Assembly (NCBI RefSeq): GCF_000003195.3
Contig: NC_012874.2
Span: 1,767,001 to 1,831,000, forward strand
Origin: Sorghum bicolor
Taxonomy: Eukaryota > Streptophyta > Magnoliopsida > Poales > Poaceae
Reading direction: 5' to 3'
Length of the DNA: 64,000 nt
Shown: positions 56,001 to 64,000 of the stretch, piece by piece
How the letters are laid out: each line of letters opens with the position of its first letter
How positions within the stretch are numbered: the first letter of the stretch is position 1
Position numbers and translations under genes: made by a program
Notes under the pieces: model-generated
Databases searched by the model: none
Told to the model about the DNA's origin: nothing
The model's input: only the letters and a program-made list of their open reading frames with translations

Positions 56001-57454
56001 CACAAACTCTAGAATTATTCTCATCTAAAGCAAAAGAGAGGTTATGGCGGCTAAGAATTTGCTGAACCACTTGTGAGGATGGATGTCCTAGCCTATGATG
56101 CCATAGCGTCTTGGAGGGCTTGATGGCGCTGCAAGCCTGTTTATTGTTGGGGGGTGGACATGACCCGCAAGGGTTATAATCCCCCTTCACATCTGCCTCT
56201 GTGAAGGACTTTCTTCGTCACCTGTTCCTTGATGGAAAAATGATCGGGATGAAATTCAAGAAACACATTATTGTCTCTGGTGAGACGGTTAACCGAACAT
56301 AGGGACTTATGTGCTTGAGGAACATGAAGGATGTTCTTAAGATGAAGATTTGGAGAATGCAAAAAAGTATGACCAACATTGTTAATCTCCATACCTTGCC
56401 CATTTGCAGCGTGGATCTGTTCACGACCGTGATACTTATCACGGAACATCATCTTCTCCAGATCACTAGTAATGTGATCAGTCGCTCCAGTGTCCATGTA
56501 CCAGTTCATGTCAACCCCATACGAACTGGTGACATTAGAGACGCTCTTCTGTGGAGGACCTGAAACAGAGTGATCAAACCTCTTGTAGCAGCGATATGCT
56601 TGATGTCCTTCCTTGCCACACACTTGGCAGAGGACGCCGGCCTCAAAGTTGCTGTTGCGCCCACCGCCACGGCCACCCTTGTGGAGACCACGTCCAGGTC
56701 CGCCGCTGCCACGTCCACCGCGGCCACCGCCGCGGTTGTTTTGGAAGTGACCTCGCCCGCCTTTGGCGGCGATGTTGACGGAAGAGTGAGATCCCCCATC
56801 ACGGATCTCACGCCGTTGCTCATAGCTTACGAGCTAGGCTTGGAGTTCTTGAAGAGAGATGGAGTCCGCACGGCTTGACACGCTGGTCACGACTGGATCA
56901 AACTCCTCTCCAAGTCCCATGAGGATGTAGGACACGATCTCGTCATTGTCCAACTTCTTGCCTGCCGACGCCATGTCATCGGCAAGGCCCTTCATTCTTG
57001 TGAAGTACTCTGCCATCGAAGATGACCCCTTCTGCGCCGTGGCAAGGGCCATCCTGGTGGCCATGATCCGGGCGTGAGATTGTGACGCCTGCAACCCCTG
57101 GATCGCAGCCCAGAGTTCTGCCGCAGTCGTTGACATCGCCACCTGGGAGAACACATCTTTGGACAAGGATGAGAAGAGATAGCTGCGAACTTGGCTATCC
57201 TTCGCAAACCACTGCTCATACTCCGGATTTGGTACCGGATCAACCTTCTTGCCTTTGTCAGCTTCATCAGCTTCTAGGAACTCCGACGGCGGTGAGTAAG
57301 TGGACTTGGTGAACTTCCACAGCCGCGCCCCCTGGAGGGTAGCAGTGACCTGGGCTAGCCACATGGCGTAGTTGCCACGGGAGAGTTTCTCTGTTGGCGG
57401 TGGAAGGAAGCCGAAGGCGAAGGAGACGTCGAAAGAAGAGGAAGACGCCGCCAT
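53087..57454 (-). pseudogene. Copia element 2 gag-pol, broken
   Basis: Gag begins at 57454 (MAASSSSFDV) with a retrotransposon gag domain (YAMWLAQVTATLQG ... MAEYFTRMKGLADDM). A TAG at 56834-56836 precedes the Gly/Arg-rich linker and CCHC knuckle (CQVCGKEGHQAYRC). Then come protease (WYMDTGATDHIT), a frameshift near 56180, integrase (HHRLGHPS, CDACQQGK, DDYSKF, QTDWGGEY), a TAG at 55708-55710, PYAHQQNGSAERKH, and a TAG at 54772-54774. A frameshift near 54535 precedes RT ([20 protein letters not shown]). A TGA at 53771-53773 precedes RNase H ([22 protein letters not shown]). It cannot encode an active polyprotein. Confidence 0.9.
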
Positions 57455-57488
57455 GGATCGATCTAGGTTATTCCGTGGGAAATTTTTA

Positions 57489-57502
57489 GGCTCTGGATAC
57501 CA
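57489..57502 (-). other. Copia element 2 primer-binding site
   Basis: The minus strand tggtatccagagcc abuts the 5' LTR. It is a one-base-expanded version of the initiator-methionine tRNA complement. Confidence 0.85.
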
Positions 57503-57702
57503 TGTGAAGATAGGTGAACGAGATGCCTTTCCCTGGCTCTCGGTTACGTGTTATATATGCAGGGTGAATAGCCCACTGGCGGTGGCTTTACAACATATTT
57601 GGTAGGTTACAATCAGTCCTACAATCTAGGATCTAAGTAACTAAATCTTGGTCTCATAGATACATTGTACCAAGACATATACAAGGAGTACACAGTTTAA
57701 CA
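57503..57702 (-). repeat. Copia element 2 LTR (5' LTR)
   Basis: Pairs with 52874-53073. It contains a TATA-like ttatatatgca in the plus reading near 57550. Confidence 0.93.
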
Positions 57703-57707
57703 TCCTT
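57703..57707. repeat. Copia element 2 target-site duplication, right
   Basis: TCCTT, identical to 52869-52873. Confidence 0.9.
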
Positions 57708-57757
57708 CACATGCACAAGGGTTTCGGCCTTAGCCAGCCACTCAACCAATCAATTTA

Positions 57758-57979
57758 GGCCTTATTTAGTTCACGAAATTTTTTAAATTTAGCTACTGTA
57801 ATATTTTTGTTTTATTTAATAATTAATGTTCAATCATGAATTAATTAGTCTTAAAAGATTCGTCTTATAAATTATATGCAAATTATGTAATTACTTATTT
57901 TTATTTATATTTAATATTTTATACATGCGTTAAAAGATTTGATGTGACTCAAAGAAAAATTTTAGAAAGTAAACGGGCC
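57758..57979. mobile_element. MITE, GGCCTTGTTTA family
   Basis: Starts ggccttatttagttcacg and ends gaaagtaaacgggcc. AT-rich diverged copy. Confidence 0.75.
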
Positions 57980-58056
57980 GATGGATGCGCCAACCACTGT
58001 TGTGTTATGATCCCCCACGTGCATGCAATTCAGCAATTGCATACAGCAACCACAAT

Positions 58057-58375
58057 GGCCGTGTTTGGATCCTTCTAACTCGGTTAGAGTTAAAGTTATT
58101 TTCTAACTCTAATCTAACTTTAAATTAACTCCAACTCTTGTGGAGTTTGGATTAAGAGTTAGATTGGATTAGATTAGCATGTTTCATTCATCATGCAAGT
58201 GGATTTGATGTGTCTAACTAAATCTAACCCCTATAATCATCCCTTGAAGGGGTTAGTTTTTTTAGGTGGGTTAGATGCATCTAACCCTATTCTAACTCTC
58301 CTGTTTGGATGCTTTAGGGATATTTCACCTTCAAATAGCCAAATCTAACTCTAACTCAGGGATCCAAATAGGGCC
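58057..58375. mobile_element. MITE with ggccgtgtttggatcc termini, 319 bp
   Basis: The left ggccgtgtttggatcc pairs with the right ggatccaaatagggcc. Interior inverted taactcta/tagagtta words. AAT flanks both sides, a possible 3-bp target duplication that would suit the PIF/Harbinger class. Confidence 0.75.
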
Positions 58376-58378
58376 AAT

Positions 58379-58612
58379 GTGTATGTGTATGCACTACTGT
58401 CTTGTTCACATTTGCAGCTAGCTTCCCTGCCTGCCCATTTCTTGGTTGAAGCAACTGACTGATCTGTGCGTGTGATCTTCCATGCCAGTAGCTGTGGCTG
58501 GGGAAGTACTCTGATGCCCAGATAAGAAGATCAGGAGAGGCCTAGAGGGCGGAGGGAGATGGCATGCAGCGCATACCTTATCAAGGTTTGGTGACGGTAA
58601 AGTTTAATTTGT
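58379..58612. other. Short intergenic spacer, no gene
   Basis: Unique-looking DNA between two MITEs. Confidence 0.3.
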
Positions 58613-58791
58613 CTTTGAGGGCATGTGCTCTCACTCTCCCACCTATTGGATTCGCTTTGAGAAGTGTACAAACACACATCTCGAAGTGTGCAAACACACA
58701 TCTCAATGCGAAACTGCTTTGAGATGTATATTTACACACTTCTCAAAGCGAATCCAATGGATGAGAGAGTGAGGGCATATGCCCTTAAGGG
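58613..58791. mobile_element. Small hairpin MITE, ~180 bp
   Basis: The left gggcatgtgctctcactctc ... attggattcgctttgagaag is mirrored by the right cttctcaaagcgaatccaat ... gagagtgagggcatatgccc. The centre holds repeated caaacacacatctc words. Confidence 0.75.
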
Positions 58792-59605
58792 CAAAAAAAC
58801 CCGCCTCGGTCAGTGACAGACAGTGTGTTCCATGTTGGGGTCTTGTTTGTTGCATGCATGATGCATCAATTATTTGATATTATACTGTACTCCATATATG
58901 ATTGGAATGAAAGGTGTGGCAAGAGACTGACATTCTGCATTATCCACCAGCAAGTACTTTAGTACCAGTAGGGCCCCTTTTATTTCCTCCCTGCTCAGGG
59001 TCAAACAAATTGAGCCCTTACAATTGTAGAGACTAGCTAGTAGCTAGCATTGTTTCTTGTGAAAAGTTTCTAGTGGTAATATAACATACGATTGTTCATT
59101 CTTGTTGCTTGTGATGATGAAAAGCTAGCAGCTAGCATTGTTTCTTAGTACTTGCATGGATATTATTTAAGGCTACTAAAGTACTAATTAAGGAAAAAGG
59201 ATCCAACTCCGTTTTGACATAAGTATCAAAGTCCATCAACTTGCTAAGTGGATATGTGGTCTTAACTCCGATCCTAAGTACCTCACTGTAAACATGAGTC
59301 CTGAAAAGGATTAGTTCACAACCGTCAGTGCTTATTTAAACATAAAAGAACCTGTGTATTCATCTAGGAATATATAATATAAAGCCAAGAAGAAAGATTA
59401 TCCATGGAACAATGGTTATGACATATAGCAAACAATTCAAGTTTACAAACCACAACGCTGTGATAATGAGATGACAGGCATTCGCATTTTCCTGCCTGAA
59501 ATATGTTCCCAAATCTTCCACTTATTTGGGGAAGTTGTCAAGCCAAGCAGAGTAGGAATAATACGTACATGCATGCATACCCTCTTTTCGCCAGTACAGC
59601 AACAG
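58792..59605. other. Intergenic, no gene recognised
   Basis: Contains a small repeated word agctagcattgtttctt (about 59043 and 59132). Confidence 0.3.
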
Positions 59606-60480
59606 TGATGTGAATATATTCCCCAATCTTTCTTCCTTTCCTTTTTCATTTTTTTATAAAAACATGAAAAACGACCATTCTGTATCATTGTCGCTACTGT
59701 TGGAGTCTACTACTCTACTGCTGGCCTGGTCGATTCTACCACAGTACAGTGAATCTTTTTTCCTGTTAATTTCCTGAAGAGATCTCTCGATCGAAGTTGA
59801 CAGGCAGATACATATTATGGTATCTTCCATGTATCCAGACAGCATCTATCAATTTAGGATGATGCCACCACCCTACATTGCGTTTGGTACATCTTTCATT
59901 TTCCTATATGGAAGACTCTTCATTCCTAGCAACTAGCTACGTTGGCTTAGGTTAATTATGATAAACCTGGCGCTCATGTCATAGGTTCAGATGTGATCAA
60001 CTGATCATGCCGAATATATTCCCACAACAGTCGTTAATTCTCTCTTTCATTTCCTATTTCTTTTTGAAAAAAAAACAGGAACACTGTTTGGATCCACCAT
60101 GCATGCAGAAGACAAATTTGGCTACTGAAAACGACCATTCTGTATCGTTGTCGCTACTGTTGGAGTCTACTCTATTGGCCTAGTCGACTCTATTACCACA
60201 GTACTGTGAATCCTTTCTCCTGTTTTCTGAAGAGATCACTCGACCTTGACAGGCAGATATAAATCTATCATGGTATCTTCCATAGTTCCATGCATGTATC
60301 CAGCCAGCATCTATCAGATCAATCTGAGTTATGACCACCACCCTACATTGCGTTTGGTACATCTTTCATTTGCCCACCAGTATATATATGGAAGACTCTT
60401 CCTAGCTACGTTGTCTTAAGTTTTGACAAAACCTGTCACTCATATCATAGGTTCAAATGTGGCCAAATAGGTACAAGATC
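59606..60480. repeat. Diverged tandem duplication, ~460-470-bp period
   Basis: Copy 1 (about 59610-59965) and copy 2 (about 60020-60480) share acgaccattctgtatc (59671 and 60131), gttggagtctact, gacaggcagata, tatcttccat, agcatctatca and ccaccaccctacattgcg (spacing 470). Copy 2 has extra sequence. No protein is encoded. Confidence 0.8.
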
Positions 60481-61960
60481 TGATCTCTGAAGCAATTAAT
60501 ATTAATGGTGCCTTACCCACAATGCAGTAGCTACTATACCTTCAGGAAATGCTCTGGTTTATTGCATTTATGTAAGCTGTTCATCACACAGGTAGACCTA
60601 TACAAACATCACTCACCAATAATGGTGACCTGATGAATAAGAGCACATGATTCATTTGTTCAGATAGCTAGATGTCTATCAGAAGGAAAAACAGAGGGAA
60701 GGTGGCAGAAGCAAGTTCCACATATCAGGACGAAGAGTCAATTGGAGAGGAGTGCTTCTCTGTCCAACCTCAGATCCTATATGCTCCTTTTTCACGCCGT
60801 GTTCCTAGTTGGTACACAAGTCGCTGGAACTCCCAAAAATCTTAGCCAATTGGGTGTGGAATTTTCCCCTATTGTTCATGGTTCTCTGTCAAGATGTCAG
60901 TGCCAGAAAATAAACGAAAACCTTTCTCGGTGCATAAGTCCCAATCCAAACTGAGACCCATTAGACGTTTTGTCAAGTCAATTCAGATCTAATCTTGTCC
61001 ATAAATGAACCTACTACTACTAAAAATGTTGGTTAGTTGGTCATGCTGGTCTTTGACAAATAATAATACCAGTCACCAAACTGCCACCTTTAGAGGCTCT
61101 CATATGGTAGGGTAGCAACACCACAGGATAGGATGTAGCCTTTTGTTAGTGCTAATGAATTAGCACTACCAACAGAAATAACGACCTGACTCGTTCATGA
61201 TAATGTGCCAACGCACTCACTCATCAGAAATATTAATTCAAAATAAATAGACAGGCATAATGATGAATATTGTGAGAATAAGAGTAAGACAAGTATGTAT
61301 TAATATTGTGAATAAACAGGTAAAGAAACACTTTTTCAATGCAAGTTTCAGATTGTTTCTAAGAATAAAACCCAAGACTTAAATGAGTATTCATTAACAT
61401 TGGGGAAAGCAGATGGTCTCTCTATACTATATTACCCTAAAATGTGATTTATAAGTAGTATTGGATTGCTACCTGATTGATCATGATCCATCAAAAAAAA
61501 AAGTATAATGAAACAAATAAAGATCATACTTTGTCCTAGTGCTAACAACTTTGGAAATGACCGTGGCAAGATGAGGTAAAGAATAGTCGTAGTGCGGTGA
61601 TTCACAAAGGTAATATCAGATCGTGCTCCATGACTCATGGTCTACTTGGGAAGTAAAATTCACATAAATAAAAGATGGCTAAAAACATACATCACCGTAT
61701 CACGAAACATGAACCGCAACTAGGCACGCTCGGGAAAAAAAGCCATCACATGATTCTTAGGTGTCGTATTGGATTGCTACATGACTCACTATACATATCT
61801 CTTTCTTTGATAAAGAAAAAGAAATTACGTGTAAATTAGCGCGATACCCGAAACGACAAAATGAACAAGACACATTGGCATTTGGGTATTTTGCCGAACA
61901 GAAACCAGCAGCAAGGCAGCCGGTTGCTCTAAGCCAACTAGCCAAGGTTGGTTCTCAACC
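60481..61960. other. Intergenic upstream of MIF
   Basis: No gene recognised. A plus reading at 60742-60954 begins MERSASLSNL but matches no family I know. tctctatactatatta at about 61419 resembles a Helitron 5' end in sequence only. Confidence 0.3.
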
Positions 61961-61970
61961 CGTTATCCCC

Positions 61971-62167
61971 ATATAAAAAAAGTCGTCCACCCTCCTCCAA
62001 AGCCGTGATATAATGCAATAGAGAGCCTTTCATTCCCACAACTCCTTCCATTCCATCTCTCAAAGTCTCCACACCACACCATCTTCCTCCCCATCGCGTA
62101 GCATCAAGAACCGGAGGGAGGAGATCGGAGGTACGTACGCCGCCATCGCCAGCGTTCATCAGTTCCT
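61971..62167 (+). promoter_or_regulatory. MIF promoter TATA and 5' leader
   Basis: atataaaaaa (61971-61980) sits about 190 bp before the ATG and is followed by a plausible leader rich in ctcc/ccatc. gatataatg near 62008 is a weaker alternative TATA. Confidence 0.5.
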
Positions 62168-62464
62168 ATGGGTCCTCAGCAAGACCGATCGTCGTCCATG
62201 GCGAACGGCACGGCGGCGGCGAGGAGCAAGGAGGCGAAGGTGGTGCACTACCGGGAGTGCCAGCGCAACCACGCGGCGTCCATCGGCGGGCACGCCGTGG
62301 ACGGGTGCCGGGAGTTCATGGCGTCGGGCGCGGAGGGCACGGCGGCGGCGATGGCGTGCGCGGCCTGCGGGTGCCACCGCAGCTTCCACAGGCGCGAGGT
62401 GGAGGCCGGCGGCGACGACGACCGCGACTGCTCCTCCACCTCCACCTCCACCACCTCCGGTTGA
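62168..62464 (+). CDS. MIF: Mini zinc finger (MIF) protein, 98 aa
   Basis: Intronless. The start [10 protein letters not shown] is the usual grass MIF N-terminus; a second ATG at 62198 would drop only the variable part. Residues about 26-75 form the ZF-HD dimerisation zinc finger: [25 protein letters not shown] and [14 protein letters not shown], with all Cys and His ligands present. A Ser/Thr tail follows and there is no homeodomain. MIF proteins bind ZF-HD homeodomain factors and C2H2 partners and block their DNA binding. They affect hormone responses and floral or meristem development in plants. Length is normal and no defect is visible. It is the only gene in the last 5 kb. Confidence 0.95.
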   Translation: MGPQQDRSSSMANGTAAARSKEAKVVHYRECQRNHAASIGGHAVDGCREFMASGAEGTAAAMACAACGCHRSFHRREVEAGGDDDRDCSSTSTSTTSG

Positions 62465-63299
62465 TGAGCCGTCGGCAGCAGCTAGCAGATGGGCATTGAA
62501 ATATGGTTTGGTAGGTGCATTATATTCAGCCGTATATATATGGACAAATATTTCTTTTTAATTTCTTCCTTTTTCCTTTCAGATCCCCCTCTCGTTCTTG
62601 TATAATATTCAGTGAAAGTTATGTGTGATGTAACATATGTGTTGATCGATGGTATATGATGCTTGTAACTGATGTGCCTGTACATGGTTTCCCCTGTTAT
62701 TTACTTATATAGAAACAGACATCTTATATATTTGTAGATATACTTATATATGTGGTTTTTTGTTTGGAATTTGTGTGTTTGTTCTTTATCCTTTTTTTCT
62801 CCTCAACTCTGGTATCTCGCTTTGGCTTCATCTGATCTTAATGGAGAATCGATCCATTCAGCTAAACTCGTTTTGTTTTGTTTAAGGGCTTCCCGGGATC
62901 ATTATTCTTGGTGAAAACTTGCTATATAAATTACACAAGAATTCCTGGTAGAAATGGTTCTAGGGCGTCATTCCCTCGGAACCGAACGGTGCCTAAGTGA
63001 AAATAGGATCCATTCTCCATTATACATGAGTATATGTTTTCCTCCCACTGACCAGGATGATGCGTGGTTCATCCTGCTGTTCATCGTCTTCAGTGATGAA
63101 AAAACATATATGTTTTATTCAAGACTCTCTAGCCCATATGGTTGTCAACGCATTGATGCTACATATGATGAGTAACCTTAAGTCAGGAATTTACCGTGCA
63201 TTTTTTTTTTGAGGAAATAGTTCAGATATTCAGATTCAAGAAATGTAATCCTACATGACGTGGCAAAATTTAAACTATTTTTTAGTGGAAAAGTTAAAA
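62465..63299. other. MIF 3' flank and intergenic DNA
   Basis: tataatattcagtg near 62601 may be part of the 3' UTR/polyadenylation region. The remainder is featureless. Confidence 0.35.
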
Positions 63300-63562
63300 T
63301 TAGGAATGTAGCTCAAATTGGTAGAGCATTAATGTAAACTTGGTTGGGAAGCGTTCAGTTCCTTGCATCACCAAAAAAATATATATTTTTCATTTGGTTC
63401 CCTTCAATGGAAAAAATAATTAATTTGTACTGCAAAATATACTACAATTTGGGATGTGTAGCACATTTGATAGAAACATTCTCCCTTATTTTTTTCTCTT
63501 CATTGCTAAAAAACTATAAATCAGTCTGTAGTGAAAAGTAAACTAGAGTTGAGGATACGTAG
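63300..63562. repeat. Three degenerate tRNA-like repeats
   Basis: ggaatgtagctcaaattggtagagca (about 63304) has the start and A-box of a tRNA. Decayed versions are gggatgtgtagcacatttgatagaaaca (about 63453) and gaggatacgtagcagtag (about 63551). Each is preceded by a similar tagtggaaaagttaaaatta-like stretch. A functional tRNA cannot fold from any of them. Confidence 0.4.
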
Positions 63563-63569
63563 CAGTAGA

Positions 63570-64000
63570 CACTACGGGAAACACTAGATTTGTGTAGAGC
63601 TTTGAGGTTTGCCGAGAGCTTTTTATCGGGCTCTCGGCAAACTTGAAATTTGCCCATGGTGACTCTCGGCGAAGGAACACTCTCGGTAAAGATGTCTTTG
63701 CCGAGAGCCTAACTGGAGCTCTCGGCAAAGAGCCTGATGGGGCTAACACCGTTTTCTTTGCCAAAAGCTCCGTTAGGCTCTCGGCAAACTTAGGTCTTTG
63801 CCGAGAGCTATGACTCAGCTCCTGGAGGCTCTCGGCAAAGACTATTTTCAAAAAAAATTTATCTCTTTGCCTAGAGCCCTCCTGGAGGCTCTCGGCAAAG
63901 ACTATTTTCAAAAAAAAATTTATCTCTTTGCCGAGAGCCGCTCTGGAGGCTTTCGGCAAAGAATTTTTTTCAAAAAAAAATAAAATAAATCTTTGCCGAG
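63570..64000 (+). mobile_element. CACTA transposon left end (runs off the window)
   Basis: CACTACGGGAAAC at 63570 is the terminal motif. Many copies of tttgccgagagc / gctctcggcaaa follow in both orientations. A ~67-bp tandem repeat (ggaggctctcggcaaagac, 63824, 63890, 63948) occupies 63810-64000. The word differs from the tttgccgagtgc family of the element at 16535, so this is a second family. Any transposase lies beyond the window. Confidence 0.85.

Larger units (their letters stand above)
52874..57702 (-). mobile_element. Ty1/copia LTR retrotransposon 2, 4829 bp
   Basis: Two 200-bp LTRs, a 5-bp target duplication TCCTT, an initiator-tRNA primer site, a polypurine tract and gag-protease-integrase-RT-RNase H in copia order, all on the minus strand. 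Structurally complete but coding-dead because of several stops and frameshifts. By eye the LTRs differ at about ten positions, so it is not very recent. Confidence 0.95.

Noticed and set aside
61419..61960. Helitron starting with tctctatactatatta
   Set aside because: The start matches the 5' consensus loosely, but no hairpin plus CTRR end was found in the right orientation nearby.
62159..62454. Minus-strand frames over the MIF gene
   Set aside because: Antisense shadows of a GC-rich coding sequence.

Overview
This is plant nuclear DNA, almost certainly from a panicoid grass of the sorghum/sugarcane/maize group. The evidence is the GC-rich monocot coding style of the RPS16 and mini-zinc-finger genes, a very dense load of one grass MITE family (termini GGCCTTGTTTA / TAAACAAGGCC, about fifteen whole or broken copies), CACTA elements with TTTGCCGAGTGC-type subterminal repeats, and Ty1/copia elements with initiator-tRNA-type primer sites. 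Assignment to Sorghum is inference; no species-diagnostic gene was checked.

Only three host genes look intact: a single-exon CC-NB-ARC-LRR immune receptor (25202-29125, minus), a single-exon cytosolic ribosomal protein S16 (43796-44242, minus) and a mini zinc finger (MIF) regulator (62168-62464, plus). Broken host genes are an F-box/LRR pseudogene split by a copia element (32219-40438), an NLR LRR scrap (41291-41425) and a tentative coiled-coil gene (50855-51243). Short sequence blocks near 0.1-1.1, 18.3-18.9, 30.0-31.0 and 41.4 kb resemble one another and mark old duplications of the NLR neighbourhood.

The most striking object is an apparently complete Mutator-like element at 6265-13920. 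It has a perfect 9-bp target duplication, ~300-bp terminal inverted repeats containing 27-bp subterminal repeats, a four-exon mudrA-type transposase of 1023 aa with all catalytic and zinc-binding residues, and two further convergent spliced genes. Both of these encode small GRF-type zinc-finger proteins (202 and 173 aa), the second with a long charged coiled coil. This is a candidate multi-gene transposition module and the best lead in the window.

The rest is layered transposon debris. From left to right: a Helitron-like 3' end (1.9 kb), a three-copy ~630-bp tandem repeat (3.1-4.9 kb), a LINE scrap (5.0-5.4 kb), the MULE, a 962-bp full-length foldback (14.1-15.1 kb), a small CACTA (16.5-17.1 kb), a hAT MITE with perfect 8-bp duplication (17.4 kb), a nest of MITEs around a Harbinger-type fragment (18.9-20.3 kb), a Stowaway carrying pol III-like boxes (21.5 kb), a 5'-truncated LINE (22.7-24.75 kb), copia element 1 (32.4-39.4 kb, inside the F-box gene, no recognisable gag), a second foldback (44.6-45.4 kb), another Helitron-like end (46.9 kb), copia element 2 (52.9-57.7 kb, gag-pol order complete but riddled with stops), more MITEs, a 460-bp tandem duplication upstream of MIF, and the left end of a further CACTA running off the window at 63570. 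Several nonsense codons in both copia elements sit where CAG is expected, as decay of methylated DNA would produce.
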